DNA of 64,000 bases. Origin: Niallia sp. FSL W8-0635 (lineage in GTDB: Bacteria; Bacillota; Bacilli; Bacillales; Cytobacillaceae). Every line of letters begins with the position of its first letter. Positions within the stretch are counted from its first letter, which is position 1. Shown one piece after another: positions 7,470-16,850 of the stretch. The translations under genes and the position numbers were made by a program. Below the pieces are notes generated by a model. That model saw only the letters and a program-made list of their open reading frames with translations, was not told where the DNA came from and ran no database searches. The stretch is taken from contig NZ_JBBOYD010000001.1 of the NCBI RefSeq assembly GCF_038007965.1, forward strand, positions 4,256,501 through 4,320,500, written 5' to 3'.

Positions 7470-8468
7470 TCAACGTGAAACTCCAATCTGCTTTCTTACC
7501 TCTTCCAAAAACGGCAAGGTTCGTGCCCGCGCTTTTTCTGCTCCTTGTGCAAGAATGATATCTATTTGCTCCGGATTGGCCATTAATTCATTGTATTTCT
7601 TTCGCGGTTCCTCTAAGAAGCGATTCATGACATGGAACAATTCTTTTTTGACTTCTCCCCATCCGATGCCATTTTCGTATCTTACACGCATTTGTGCAAT
7701 TTCTTCTGCACTGGCAAATTCCTTATACAGAGTAAATAGAATAGACGTTTCTGTATCTTTTGGCGCTTCTGGAGGAAGTGAATCTGTTTTGATTTTATTA
7801 ATAAGCTTCTGTAATTTTGCTGGCTCTTCAAAAAGAGGAATCGTATTATGATAGCTTTTGCTCATTTTTCGACCATCTAAGCCTGGCAAGATGCTTGTGT
7901 CTTCGTCTACTATATATTCTGGCAATACAAAAGTTTCCCCGTATTGATGATTAAAGCTTTCGGCAATATCTCTTGCAATTTCTACATGTTGGATTTGATC
8001 TTTTCCCACAGGTACCATATTTGCTTGAAAGGCAAGTATATCAGCAGCCATTAAGATTGGGTACGTAAATAACCCCATGTTAACCCCTTCATCTACTTCT
8101 TTCCCTGCTTGTTTATTGCTGTCGACAATTCCTTTATAGGCATGGGCACGGTTCATTAAACCCTTTGGAGAAAAACAAGCTAAAATCCAGTTCAGCTCAA
8201 AGATTTCCGGTACATTGGATTGGCGATAAAAGATTACTTTCTCAGGATCTAATCCAAGTGCTAACCATGTTGCTGCGACTCCATATGTCAACGTTCGAAA
8301 CTCTTCTCGATCATGGATTTTCGTTAATCCATGATAATCCGCGATAAAATAAGCTGCCTGATACTCGCTATTTTCCGCAAGCTTTAAAGCAGGCTTAATT
8401 GCGCCGATATAATTTCCTAAATGAATCTGGCCAGTTGGCTTAATTCCAGTTAATACGATTTTTTTCAT
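7470..8468 (-). CDS. trpS: Tryptophanyl-tRNA synthetase
   Basis: This 332-residue class Ic synthetase charges tRNA-Trp. The start is the ATG at 8468 (MKKIVLTGIKPTGQIHLGNY) behind GGGAGG; upstream in-frame codons lie in the leader. The HIGH-type signature appears as GQIHLGNYIGA near residues 12-22, and the KMSKS loop as GLDGRKMSKSYHN near 190-200. The ADILAF and GKDQIQHVEIARD segments of the Trp site are present. Length and motifs are normal for Bacillus TrpS. It is controlled by the T-box leader just upstream. The 21-bp repeat array follows only 30 bases after its stop. Confidence 0.97.
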   Translation of the reverse strand: MKKIVLTGIKPTGQIHLGNYIGAIKPALKLAENSEYQAAYFIADYHGLTKIHDREEFRTLTYGVAATWLALGLDPEKVIFYRQSNVPEIFELNWILACFSPKGLMNRAHAYKGIVDSNKQAGKEVDEGVNMGLFTYPILMAADILAFQANMVPVGKDQIQHVEIARDIAESFNHQYGETFVLPEYIVDEDTSILPGLDGRKMSKSYHNTIPLFEEPAKLQKLINKIKTDSLPPEAPKDTETSILFTLYKEFASAEEIAQMRVRYENGIGWGEVKKELFHVMNRFLEEPRKKYNELMANPEQIDIILAQGAEKARARTLPFLEEVRKQIGVSR

Positions 8469-8502
8469 TTTCTGGTCCTCCCTTTTATTTTTAAAGAAAC
8501 AC

Positions 8503-8762
8503 AAAAAGGGCTACCCATCCTGTAAATAAGGACGAGTAACCCGTGGTGCCACCTTCATTCGTTTATAAAAAATAAACGCACTTATCCGTACAGAAACATA
8601 GCTGTTTCTTATACTTTGTCTTTTTTAACGGTAAGACATTCCGCGCAGCCTACTATTAGTTCAGCCTTGCAGCTCCGAAGCCCATTCAGCAATTAATCCG
8701 TACTGATTCCCACCAACCATCAGCTCTCTTAAACCTTTCAACTGCTTACTCTTCTTCCTCAT
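8503..8762 (-). promoter_or_regulatory. Tryptophan T-box leader of trpS
   Basis: On the minus strand the leader has the conserved T-box sequence AAGGTGGCACCACGG (around 8541-8556). It also has a Stem I region with a TGG specifier (complement of 8682-8684, in GAATGGGC) and a rho-independent terminator (8503-8542, GGGTTACTC...GGGTAGCCC then TTTTT). Uncharged tRNA-Trp would pair with the specifier and the TGGCA bulge to stabilise the antiterminator. Leader boundaries are approximate. Confidence 0.93.
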
Positions 8763-8887
8763 AGCTCTTAAATATTACATATATAGTAAATTATCCGATA
8801 AAAAAGGTCAAGGAAATCTGCTTACATATTCCTGTTCTTTTAGAAGGATATTATGGATAACCATTCCTAATAGGAGCGAGAAAAAAG

Positions 8888-10120
8888 ATGAAAAAATTTA
8901 TTGGATTAACCATCATTTTTATGTTTATTTTTCCGAATATAACAAGCTTTGCAGCACCACTAAAGGACGTGAAAGCCGCCTTTATTAGAGAAGGAAATAT
9001 ATGGATATACCTTCATGAAAAAGAGAAGAAAATTACAAAATCAGGTAAGGTAATTGGCGAACCACAATGGTCCTATGATGGACAATATGTAGCTTATCAA
9101 ACAACTGGTCCTGATGAGCTAACCGAGAATCAGCAAGAAATCGAAATCTGGATTTACGATGTGAAAAAAGACAAAAAACAAAAAAATTTTCATAATGGCT
9201 ATTCTCCCTCTTGGGCACCTAAAAAAAATATCCTTGCCTTTACGGATTATCGCACCCTTGATCTATCCGATTTAAAGGGTTTCTTTAACATCGAGCTTGG
9301 AGTAGATTCCTTTCAATGGTTCCCAGATGGTAATGGGTTTATTTTATCAACTAGTGGAAATTTAGAAGCAGATGGCTGGAAGAGTGCTAAACTTAATAAA
9401 AAATCGATACAATCGCCGTATAAAAATATTCATACTGCTACAAGTACACCCTTTTTCACCCTTCCTAAAGAGGTCGGGGTCGGAGAAAGCAAAATTATTC
9501 CGATAAATGCTTCTGATTTTACGTTCTCACTAAGCAGCAAATGGATATCGTTTATCGCATCCACAACGGCAAGTATTGCAATGGACAGCAATATGCTCTG
9601 CATTCTCTCGATGGATGGAAAAAAATTCGAGGTAGTGGATGAAATCATTTGGCAAGTAGGAAAACCGAAATGGGCTCCTTCTAAGGATACACTTGCCTAT
9701 ATTGAAGGCGGGGGTAGACTCGTTTTTGGATTAAATAATAAAAAGTTAAAAACAAAGGATATGCCAGTAAGTGGCGTCTTTACTCCAAAGCATTATGCAG
9801 ATTTAGACTTTGATTGGCTGGATAATGAATCCCTTGTTGTGTCAAGAATTCCAGAGGCGGAATGGAATAATGATCTAACGAAACAGCCACGCCCCACGCT
9901 TTATACCATTTTAATAAAAAACAACAGCCAAAAGAAAATAACAAATCCGGCTAAGGGCTATGGGGACTATCAGCCGAAATTCATTCCGTCTATTCAAAAA
10001 ATCATTTGGTTCAGAGGTACTTCTCTCATCGATAATAAACGAAATGTATGGATGGCCAATCCAGATGGCAGCAAAGCAACTGAATGGCTTAAAAATGTTG
10101 AAAGCATCGCTGTTTATTAA
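8888..10120 (+). CDS. Secreted TolB-like beta-propeller protein
   Basis: This 410-residue protein has a clear signal peptide (MKKFIGLTIIFMFIFPNITSFAA, cleavage near residue 22). The mature part has repeated WD40-like/TolB-type blades: PQWSYDGQYVAYQT, PSWAPKKNILAFTD, FQWFPDGNGFILST, PKWAPSKDTLAYIE, FDWLDNESLVVS and QPKFIPSIQKIIWF. These six blades suggest a complete propeller. No catalytic residues are evident, so it is probably a binding protein on the outside of the cell. It is divergent from the trpS leader and followed by the tyrS T-box. Confidence 0.83.
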   Translation: MKKFIGLTIIFMFIFPNITSFAAPLKDVKAAFIREGNIWIYLHEKEKKITKSGKVIGEPQWSYDGQYVAYQTTGPDELTENQQEIEIWIYDVKKDKKQKNFHNGYSPSWAPKKNILAFTDYRTLDLSDLKGFFNIELGVDSFQWFPDGNGFILSTSGNLEADGWKSAKLNKKSIQSPYKNIHTATSTPFFTLPKEVGVGESKIIPINASDFTFSLSSKWISFIASTTASIAMDSNMLCILSMDGKKFEVVDEIIWQVGKPKWAPSKDTLAYIEGGGRLVFGLNNKKLKTKDMPVSGVFTPKHYADLDFDWLDNESLVVSRIPEAEWNNDLTKQPRPTLYTILIKNNSQKKITNPAKGYGDYQPKFIPSIQKIIWFRGTSLIDNKRNVWMANPDGSKATEWLKNVESIAVY

Positions 10121-10254
10121 CGAATAAGGGATTGTAGCCTACTAATTATTTTCAAAAGAAAAGAAAATTCTCTCTTGAATTTCCTAATTTTATCTGTTAG
10201 TATCTTTATCAAGTTAGCGCTAACGTAATAATATTATAAATTATGTCTTTAAAT

Positions 10255-10506
10255 ATATATGCTTTGATTGGAATCAGTAGTGCCTATTTCCCTGTTATTA
10301 GAGAGTCAATGGTTGGTGCAAATTGACACAAAAATAGACGCGAATTACCTCCAGGAGCATTCTTTGTGAAAGATTTTTTCGATTAGCAAAGAACGGATGA
10401 GCCGTTACCCATAATGAGTGGAGGAATATTCTATATTCTTCAATTAGGGTGGTACCACGTGCTTAAAAGCAACCACGTCCCTTTTATTAGGGGCGTGGTT
10501 TTTTTG
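10255..10506 (+). promoter_or_regulatory. Tyrosine T-box leader of tyrS
   Basis: The canonical T-box AGGGTGGTACCACG lies at 10446-10459. A TAC specifier sits at 10346-10348 (GAATTACC), and a GC-rich terminator follows: AACCACGTCCC (10471-10481), GGGGCGTGGTT (10490-10500), then T run. The specifier fits the downstream gene. The 5' boundary of Stem I is approximate. Confidence 0.93.
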
Positions 10507-10532
10507 TTATAAAAAATACGAAAGGAGAAAGA

Positions 10533-11780
10533 ATGATGAGTCCATTTATTGAACAGTTAACGAGTGACCAAGAAAAAGAAATGAAGAGGCAGCTAGCTAT
10601 CTATCGTCAAGGCGTGCAAGATATTATCCCGACAGAAGAACTCGCAGAAAAAATCGCCAAATCGATTGTGACAAATACCCCGTTAAAAGTAAAGCTCGGC
10701 CTTGATCCATCTGCGCCAGATGTTCACCTTGGTCATACTGTTGTACTGAATAAACTGCGCCAATTCCAAGAAAACGGGCATACGATTCAACTGATTATCG
10801 GTGACTTTACTGGAAAAATTGGCGACCCAACTGGAAAATCTTCCGTGCGAAAGCAACTGACGGATGAAGAAGTGAAGGAGAATGCGAAAACGTATTTTGA
10901 GCAATTCGGAAAAGTCTTGGACATGGAAAAGGTCGAACTTCATTATAACTCTAAATGGCTCTCTTCCCTTTCCTTCGAAGATGTCATTGGGCTTGCTGGA
11001 AAAATAACTGTTGCTCGCTTATTAGAGCGTGATGATTTTGAAGAGCGATTAGCATATGGCAAATCCATTTCCTTGCATGAATTTTTCTACCCATTAATGC
11101 AGGGCTATGATTCCGTTATGCTAGAAGCTGATATTGAGCTTGGCGGAACAGATCAGCATTTTAATATTTTAATGGGACGTCATTACCAAGAGAAGTTTGG
11201 AAAAGAAAAGCAAATTGCGATATTAATGCCTCTTCTAGAAGGATTAGACGGCGTGGAGAAAATGTCGAAGTCGAAGAAAAATTACATTGGAATTGATGAA
11301 CATCCAAATGAAATGTATGGAAAAGCAATGTCTATTCCTGACCCATTAATGAGCAAATACTTTGAGCTTATTACAGACCTAGAGCCTGCTGAAATAGCAC
11401 AAATTAAGAAGGATTTACATGCTGGCTCCCTTCATCCTCGAGATGCGAAAATGCTATTAGCCAAAACAATTGTGCGCATGTACCATGGGGAATCAGAAGC
11501 CGAAAAAGCGGAGCAGCATTTCATCACTATTTTTCAAAAAGGGGATTTACCAGCGGACATTCCAACTATCCAATGGACTGGAAAAAACCCTGAATCGCTC
11601 GTCCAGCTTCTAGTAGACTTACATCTATTAACCTCTAAAAGCGAGGCAAAGAGGATGATCCAAAATGGTGGTGTTCGGATTAACGGGGAGAAGGTTGAGG
11701 ATATAGAGCTTGAAGTAACAATCCATCATGAATTAATTATCCAAGTAGGAAAAAGAAAATTTGTAAAGTTGCTTGGTTAA
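10533..11780 (+). CDS. tyrS: Tyrosyl-tRNA synthetase (TyrZ-like type)
   Basis: This 415-residue class Ic synthetase has a HIGH variant HLGH at residues 65-68 ([13 protein letters not shown]), the tyrosine-site segment [13 protein letters not shown], the KMSKS loop (EKMSKSKKN near 238), and a C-terminal S4 RNA-binding domain (about 350-413). The [13 protein letters not shown] form and the length point to the second bacterial TyrRS type, like B. subtilis TyrZ rather than TyrS. Shine-Dalgarno AAAGGAG precedes ATGATG, so either first ATG could be used. Transcription is controlled by the tyrosine T-box. Confidence 0.96.
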   Translation: MMSPFIEQLTSDQEKEMKRQLAIYRQGVQDIIPTEELAEKIAKSIVTNTPLKVKLGLDPSAPDVHLGHTVVLNKLRQFQENGHTIQLIIGDFTGKIGDPTGKSSVRKQLTDEEVKENAKTYFEQFGKVLDMEKVELHYNSKWLSSLSFEDVIGLAGKITVARLLERDDFEERLAYGKSISLHEFFYPLMQGYDSVMLEADIELGGTDQHFNILMGRHYQEKFGKEKQIAILMPLLEGLDGVEKMSKSKKNYIGIDEHPNEMYGKAMSIPDPLMSKYFELITDLEPAEIAQIKKDLHAGSLHPRDAKMLLAKTIVRMYHGESEAEKAEQHFITIFQKGDLPADIPTIQWTGKNPESLVQLLVDLHLLTSKSEAKRMIQNGGVRINGEKVEDIELEVTIHHELIIQVGKRKFVKLLG

Positions 11781-11789
11781 TAAATAGGA

Positions 11790-11812
11790 AATGGGCTAGC
11801 AACTAGCCCATT
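11790..11812. terminator. Hairpin between convergent tyrS and SDR genes
   Basis: A perfect stem AATGGGCTAG-CAA-CTAGCCCATT lies nine bases after the tyrS stop and nine before the SDR stop. T runs are weak on both strands, so it is only a probable bidirectional terminator. Confidence 0.55.
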
Positions 11813-11820
11813 CCCAATAA

Positions 11821-12870
11821 TTACGAGCTTACTGTTTCTCCCCCATTAACATGGAGGACTTGCCCTGTTACAAATCGAGAATCATCGGAAGCCAAGTAGA
11901 CAAAGGTTGGAGCTAATTCAAATGGCTGTGCCGCTCTTTGCATTGGGTTATCTGTACCGAAAATAGCAACTTGGTCGGAAGAAAAGCTTGCCGGAATTAA
12001 AGGGGTCCAAATCCGCCCTGGTGCGACTGCGTTAACACGTATTCCATCTTTAACCACGCTTCTTGCAAGGGCACGAGTGAAACCAACATTTGCAGCTTTT
12101 GTGGCAACATAATCAATAAGCAGTGGTTCCCCTGCATAGGCAACAACGGAAGCCGTATTAATAATGCTGCTTCCCGGCTTTAAATGAGGAAGTGCTGCTC
12201 TTGTTGTGTAAAAATGAGCGTAAATATTAACCTTAAATGTATCATCAAATTGTTCATCGGTAATATCCGTTAATTTCGCCTGTTGAAATTGAATACCGAC
12301 ATGGTTACAAAGAATATCAAGCTTTCCAAACGTCTTTACCGTTTTATCCACAATGTCGATACACTGCTTTTTCTTACGTAAATCACCTGGCAACAAAAGA
12401 CATCGTTGTCCTAACTCTTCAATTCTATTTTTCGTACGGTTTGCATCCTCATGCTCATCCAAATAAGCAATAGCCACATCTGCCCCTTCTTTTGCAAAGG
12501 CAATCGCAGCAGCTGCACCAATGCCACTATCGCCCCCTGTAATTAATGCCACTTTTCCCTTTAGTTTTCCACTTCCTATGTAGTGGTCATTTTCGATAAT
12601 TGGTTTTGGAACCATATAGCTTTCTAATCCTGGCTGACGAAGCTGTCTATTCTCTGGAAAATTAACTGGGATTTCCTCATACTTTGTTACTTTTCCATAA
12701 TTAGGATATAACGGATACGGATCTGTCTTCTTATTTGCTTCAAAAAGCTCTTGCATTTCTGTCATCTGGATAAGCATTTCCGATTGATGGTTTCGCGTTT
12801 CTAATAATTCAAAGTACACTTCTGGAACTTGATACATCGGATCTCTCGGATCATTTACATATAAGGACAT
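11821..12870 (-). CDS. SDR-family oxidoreductase with N-terminal extension (YhxC/YdaD-like)
   Basis: This 349-residue protein has a Rossmann SDR domain from about residue 100, preceded by a ~95-residue polar extension rich in Pro/Tyr, as in Bacillus general-stress SDRs. Visible motifs are the NADP-binding TGGDSGIG, the catalytic Ser in INTASVV, YVATK (YxxxK), and the Asn of KVNIYAHF. The usual NNAG structural motif is changed to NHVG (LCNHVGIQ), which is odd but leaves the catalytic tetrad intact. The C-terminal [14 protein letters not shown] is typical. The substrate is unknown. The start at 12870 has a GGAGGGATT sequence upstream. Confidence 0.88.
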   Translation of the reverse strand: MSLYVNDPRDPMYQVPEVYFELLETRNHQSEMLIQMTEMQELFEANKKTDPYPLYPNYGKVTKYEEIPVNFPENRQLRQPGLESYMVPKPIIENDHYIGSGKLKGKVALITGGDSGIGAAAAIAFAKEGADVAIAYLDEHEDANRTKNRIEELGQRCLLLPGDLRKKKQCIDIVDKTVKTFGKLDILCNHVGIQFQQAKLTDITDEQFDDTFKVNIYAHFYTTRAALPHLKPGSSIINTASVVAYAGEPLLIDYVATKAANVGFTRALARSVVKDGIRVNAVAPGRIWTPLIPASFSSDQVAIFGTDNPMQRAAQPFELAPTFVYLASDDSRFVTGQVLHVNGGETVSS

Positions 12871-13003
12871 ACGAATCCCTCCATTAATAGTTGTAAAGTA
12901 TCCTATGTAGTTATCATTATTTGGTGCCTAATTATCTTAGGACTAACTCTCTTTTGGTGGGAATGAATACGCTAAAAGAAGGAAATGAAGGAGGGTTCTT
13001 TTG

Positions 13004-13168
13004 ATGAGATATGAATTTAATCCAAAGCTAAAATTATTGCTGCAAAAGCATTCGAAGGATACAGTTAACATGACCTATATCAATCATAAATGGTCTATGC
13101 CAAAAACAACGATAAAGCCACCATATTATAAAAAGCCAATTTATGAATTGCATTATCCAAAGGTTTGA
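13004..13168 (+). CDS. Small basic protein of 54 residues, unknown function
   Basis: An ATG at 13004 is preceded by a near-perfect Shine-Dalgarno (GAAGGAGGG, 7-8 nt spacing) and opens a 54-codon frame ending TGA at 13166-13168. The product is basic, with many Lys, Tyr and Pro (MRYEFNPKLKLLLQKHSK, then PPYYKKPIYELHYPKV). It has no membrane segment or Cys. A strong terminator follows 20 bases later. RBS, frame and terminator together argue for a real gene. I do not recognise it. It diverges from the SDR gene. Confidence 0.72.
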   Translation: MRYEFNPKLKLLLQKHSKDTVNMTYINHKWSMPKTTIKPPYYKKPIYELHYPKV

Positions 13169-13187
13169 AAATACAGTTTAAGCATAT

Positions 13188-13236
13188 AGGCATTCCCCAA
13201 TAGCAATGTTTGTACTATTGGAGAATGCCTTTTCAT
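13188..13236 (+). terminator. Terminator of the 54-aa gene
   Basis: A 16-bp stem with one mismatch (13188-13203 with 13215-13230, AGGCATTC...GAATGCCT) is followed by TTTTCATTT. It also lies 3' of the convergent EamA gene. Confidence 0.85.
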
Positions 13237-13258
13237 TTATCAAATAGGGTTTCCCATC

Positions 13259-14128
13259 CTAATTCACCGGTTCATTCATTTTCCGTTTAAAGGCAGCTCG
13301 AGTTTGTCCCCAAAAAATAAGCAGAATACCGATGATTTGAAAAATATCTGGACGATATGCTGTTAACACAATATCCATAAAAATAGCAACAGCTGGATCA
13401 ATAAATACAAGAACCGCGATTGTGCCTGAAGATAACTTCGGCAAACTGCTAAAAAATAAATAATAAACGAAGCCAGTATGGATAATTCCTGTTAGCAAAA
13501 TATAAAACCAGTTTTCCCCTGTTAGATGATTAAAATAGTCCCATTTTACAAAGGGCATAAGCATAATGATACCGACACCTGTTTGAATAATCGTCGTTAA
13601 GATCGGATTAAGCTTGGCAATTTTCTTTCCTGTCAATGTCGTTAACGCATAAAATAACGCAGCACCAAACGCCCATGGCAATCCCGCTGACATAAGATCA
13701 TCGATAGACAGATAATCCTGTATCCCCCCTACCAACAACGTTCCAACAAAACAAATAATAACGGTAAGCATTAATTTAAACGTAATCCTTTCTCGATAAA
13801 GAAAGCTCCCTAATAAAACGACAAGGACTGGCGCCAAATGATAGATAGAAACTGCAACCGTTACAGACATATGCTCAAAGGAACGAAAGAAAAATACCCA
13901 GTTCACGACAAGAAATACGCCACACAGAATACTATAGCCAATCTCTTTTTTCTCGACCTCTTCCTTTTTCCCCCTTGAAAAAAGATAGACAATACTTAAC
14001 ACCACACATGCACAAATACACCGAATAAAGACCAGTTCAATAGATGGCAAATTCGTTTTAGCGGAAAAATAGCCAATCGAACCAAATATCGCCATCGATA
14101 ATGCAAATTTCATTGTTGCGTTCATCAT
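13259..14128 (-). CDS. EamA/DMT-superfamily transporter
   Basis: This 289-residue protein has ten hydrophobic helices arranged as two five-helix EamA repeats. In the first repeat IFGSIGYFSAKTNLPSIELVFIR resembles the usual EamA N-terminus, with AVSIYHLAPVLVVLLGSFLYRERIT at its end. The second repeat ends with AVLVFIDPAVAIFMDIVL. The family exports or imports small metabolites, and specificity is not deducible. Two adjacent ATGs follow GGAGG; the second (14125) has the better spacing. Confidence 0.88.
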   Translation of the reverse strand: MMNATMKFALSMAIFGSIGYFSAKTNLPSIELVFIRCICACVVLSIVYLFSRGKKEEVEKKEIGYSILCGVFLVVNWVFFFRSFEHMSVTVAVSIYHLAPVLVVLLGSFLYRERITFKLMLTVIICFVGTLLVGGIQDYLSIDDLMSAGLPWAFGAALFYALTTLTGKKIAKLNPILTTIIQTGVGIIMLMPFVKWDYFNHLTGENWFYILLTGIIHTGFVYYLFFSSLPKLSSGTIAVLVFIDPAVAIFMDIVLTAYRPDIFQIIGILLIFWGQTRAAFKRKMNEPVN

Positions 14129-14281
14129 TTTCCTCCAAAGCTGTTTTCAAGTTGCCTATTTCTCTATCATATAGAAAATATTAGCTTTAATAAATATGAT
14201 AGATTGCCTTTTTTCAGTTAATTTTGTAAATTCTATTAAACTCAGAAGTGAAATCATGAGGATATTTTTGCTGGATTTGTT

Positions 14282-14402
14282 TTATTGTCCAAACTTTGAG
14301 GTATATGATCCAAATTTTTATTTTATTGTCCAAACTCTACCACATATGATCCAAACTTCTGGTTTATTGTCCAAACTACACATCATATCATCCAAACCGC
14401 AA
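14282..14402. repeat. 20-21-bp direct repeat, family C
   Basis: ATTGTCCAAACT occurs at 14284, 14325 and 14366, and ATGATCCAAA (last copy ATCATCCAAA) falls midway at 14305, 14346 and about 14387. The core TCCAAA therefore recurs every 20-21 bp for six copies. The array lies just beyond the terminator of the NlpC/P60 gene and upstream of the EamA gene, in a 314-bp gap that holds nothing else evident. Confidence 0.85.
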
Positions 14403-14417
14403 AACTCCCATCAACAC

Positions 14418-14444
14418 AAAAAACCCTTCCAAAAGGAAAGGGTT
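14418..14444 (-). terminator. Terminator of the NlpC/P60 gene
   Basis: The minus strand reads AACCCTTTCC-TTTT-GGAAGGGTT followed by a T run (complement of 14418-14422). It overlaps the stop region of the hydrolase gene. Confidence 0.85.
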
Positions 14445-14886
14445 AAATTCTTTTTGCACCATAATATTTTGTTTTCCAATATGAGTTGGATAGCTTGTCC
14501 ACTTTTACCCCTTTTGATGAGGAGCTATGAATAAACTTATTACTTCCTATGTATATACCAACATGGGATGCACCTTTTTTATATGTTTCAAAGAAGATTA
14601 AATCTCCTTTTTTTAAGTTCGCTTTATTTACTTTTTTCCCTTTTTTATACATGCTCGCAGCAGTTCTAGGTAATGATTTACCTACTTTTTTATAACTATA
14701 GCCAACAAAGCCGGAGCAATCAAACCCTTTTGGAGTAGTTCCTCCATATTTATAAGGTGTATCAATATAGTTTTTTGCAACGGTAACGACGGACTTCTTT
14801 GAAGCAGCACTTGCTTCATGCGTACCAAATACGCCGCTAAAAAACAATCCAAATGACAGGAGTGACAAGACAATAACCTTTTTCAT
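14443..14886 (-). CDS. Secreted single-domain NlpC/P60 peptidoglycan hydrolase
   Basis: This 147-residue protein has a signal peptide (residues 1-27, ending EASA/A) and one NlpC/P60 domain. The catalytic Cys is C57 in GFDCSGFVGYSY, the His is H108 in GASHVGIYIG, and the third polar residue is H120 in KFIHSSS. These enzymes cut the gamma-D-Glu-diaminopimelate bond in cell-wall peptides. There are no LysM or SH3 wall-binding domains, unlike the paralogue at 24796, so it probably acts as a small diffusible hydrolase. It is very lysine-rich, which would favour wall association. Confidence 0.9.
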   Translation of the reverse strand: MKKVIVLSLLSFGLFFSGVFGTHEASAASKKSVVTVAKNYIDTPYKYGGTTPKGFDCSGFVGYSYKKVGKSLPRTAASMYKKGKKVNKANLKKGDLIFFETYKKGASHVGIYIGSNKFIHSSSSKGVKVDKLSNSYWKTKYYGAKRI

Positions 14887-15132
14887 CTAGTGACCTCATT
14901 TGCGTAAGATTATGTTCACAAGGCTTCCTTCTATCAACAATTCTATCTTCTCATATTATTCAGATAATTAGGTTACATCTATATACAAATTAGATTACAA
15001 TTCGATGACAATACTATATAAGAATAATATTCTTCCTATTCCATTATCTTCTTTTTCAACCAATGCTAATTTTGCGAAGGAAGTGACGTAACATGATATA
15101 CTAGTAGAAAAAAAAGAGGGAGCGTGTAGACA

Positions 15133-16104
15133 GTGGATTTTATTGCTATCGATTTTGAAATAGCAAATGCTGATATGGCTAGTGCTTGTTCGATTGGACT
15201 AGCTTATGTAGAAAATAACGCCATTATAAAAGAGCAATATTTTTTAATAAAACCTCCAAGTCTATCATTTGATCCAAAGTTTACAGCGGTTCATGGGATA
15301 ACGGAAAAAGATGTTGCTGATGCGAAAAGTTTTCCGGAAATATGGGAAATGATAAAAGAAGACATTTCTACCCATACCATCATCGCCCATAATGCGCAGT
15401 TTGATATGAGTGTACTTTATTGCTGTTTGGAAAAATATCAATTGGATAAGCCAGACTTTTCCTATATTTGTAGTATCCCTATTAGTAACAGAGCAACAAG
15501 AGGAGCAAAGGTGGGGCAGTCTTTGAAGGATCGAACATCTTACTTTGGCATCTCGATGGAAGAGCATCACCATGCAGGTTCAGATGCGAGGGCATGTGCT
15601 GAGCTAGTAATTGCTTGTATTGAGTCAAGAAAAAAAGATTCATTGACTAAATACTGTTCTTCTTATCCTACTCTTCCTATTAAACAGTTTTCTGACTTAA
15701 AGCCACAAACCACTTTTGGAAGAATTACTCCTTTTTCGAAAAGAAAGCCAGTCAAGAAATTTCCTTCCGTTTCGATAGGAGAAATTACGCCAACTACTGA
15801 TTCCTTTGATGAAAATCATCCACTCTATCAAAAGAACCTTGTCTTTACGGGAGACTTACAAACACTTGAACGGAAAGATGCCATGCAACAAGTGGTAGAC
15901 GTTGGCGGTGTCATTAAAAGTAGTGTAAGCAGCAAAACCGATTATTTAGTTGTAGGTGTACAGGATCAAAAGCTTGTTGGCTCTGAAGGGATTAGTTCCA
16001 AAGAGAAAAAAGCATTTGATTTACAAGCAAAAGGAAAGCCGATTGAAATGATTAACGAGCAACAATTTTTAGAGCTTTTGAAAAAAGAGCAAGTTAATTC
16101 TTAA
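15133..16104 (+). CDS. DEDDh 3'-5' exonuclease fused to a BRCT domain
   Basis: This 323-residue protein starts at GTG 15133 behind AGAGGGAG. Residues 1-170 form a DnaQ-like exonuclease: Exo I FIAIDFEIAN (D7, E9), Exo II AHNAQFDMSVL, and Exo III HHAGSDARACAE with the DEDDh-type His. A ~55-residue linker leads to a BRCT domain (about 235-318) starting KNLVFTGDLQTLERKDAMQQV, with VGGVIKSSVSSKTDYLVVG, like the BRCT of DNA ligase A. The combination suggests an accessory proofreading or repair nuclease recruited to DNA ends or a partner. It is monocistronic, with a terminator following. Confidence 0.88.
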   Translation: MDFIAIDFEIANADMASACSIGLAYVENNAIIKEQYFLIKPPSLSFDPKFTAVHGITEKDVADAKSFPEIWEMIKEDISTHTIIAHNAQFDMSVLYCCLEKYQLDKPDFSYICSIPISNRATRGAKVGQSLKDRTSYFGISMEEHHHAGSDARACAELVIACIESRKKDSLTKYCSSYPTLPIKQFSDLKPQTTFGRITPFSKRKPVKKFPSVSIGEITPTTDSFDENHPLYQKNLVFTGDLQTLERKDAMQQVVDVGGVIKSSVSSKTDYLVVGVQDQKLVGSEGISSKEKKAFDLQAKGKPIEMINEQQFLELLKKEQVNS

Positions 16105-16151
16105 AAAATAAAGGGCTGCTTCTCAAGTTGGGAAGCAAGCCTTTATTTTTT
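16105..16151. terminator. Bidirectional terminator
   Basis: AAAGGGCTGCTTC (16110-16122) pairs with GAAGCAAGCCTTT (16132-16144) with one mismatch. Plus-strand T run ATTTTTTT follows and A run precedes, so it serves both convergent genes. Confidence 0.8.
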
Positions 16152-16850
16152 TCTCCGAAGCTGAAAAGGAATAAGCAAAATATAAAACAAAGCAAGTGCC
16201 ACTATTTCCAGAACCAATAAATAATAAGGATATGGTCCTAAATAATCTAATAGCGAACTGTTTGCTGGCTTATATGCTAAAAACATATAATTTCCACCTG
16301 TTACACGATTGACTATCCACGTCAGTACTGCACTGCTATTTAAAAAAATAACTGCCAGAAGCAGTCCTTTTTTTGTCGGTTTATACTGATGGACAAGCAC
16401 AAAGTACAGACAAGTCCATATAATAAGAATGTGCGTCACAAAAAAATGGAAATAGCGGAAATGGGGATAACCTAAAAATAATTCAGGTGTGATAACGGCC
16501 ATTAATGCGCCAATAATACCGATAAAATAAACCACTTGAAATACAAGCTCCCATTTAGTAATCAGAAGCAGCAAACAAAGGATTAAACTGATGGAACAAA
16601 GATGGAACGGCAGCATAACAGAAGCATCCCATAAGCAATCCTTATACATCCAATAATGGTACATTGCCTCTAAACCAAATAATAATCCAAAAATAACAGA
16701 CCGAAAAACACCGCTTCGCATTTGGATGTAATGTCGAAAAATAGCAAGCAAAACTCCCCCCATGAGAAGAATGCCTATCATAGCTAGATGGGATATTGAA
16801 AATAATTCAAAGGGGAAATCATCATATAGATGCCCGTACCATCCCTTCAT
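16143..16850 (-). CDS. TIGR02206-family integral membrane protein (YwaF-like)
   Basis: This 235-residue protein has about seven membrane helices and almost no loops. The conserved-looking features ELFSISHLAMIGIL, the LPFHLCSISLIL helix, and NYMFLAYKPANSSLLDYLGPYPYY are characteristic of YwaF/TIGR02206. The function is unknown; the invariant His and Asn in membrane segments have led others to suspect a transport or enzymatic role. It ends in the bidirectional terminator. Confidence 0.85.
   Translation of the reverse strand: MKGWYGHLYDDFPFELFSISHLAMIGILLMGGVLLAIFRHYIQMRSGVFRSVIFGLLFGLEAMYHYWMYKDCLWDASVMLPFHLCSISLILCLLLLITKWELVFQVVYFIGIIGALMAVITPELFLGYPHFRYFHFFVTHILIIWTCLYFVLVHQYKPTKKGLLLAVIFLNSSAVLTWIVNRVTGGNYMFLAYKPANSSLLDYLGPYPYYLLVLEIVALALFYILLIPFQLRRKK

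Noticed and set aside
6892..7851. Long open plus-strand frames rich in LLLATST repeats
   Set aside because: They arise because the 21-bp repeat unit has no stop and is a multiple of three. All three frames stay open, there is no ribosome-binding site, and one overlaps trpS on the other strand.
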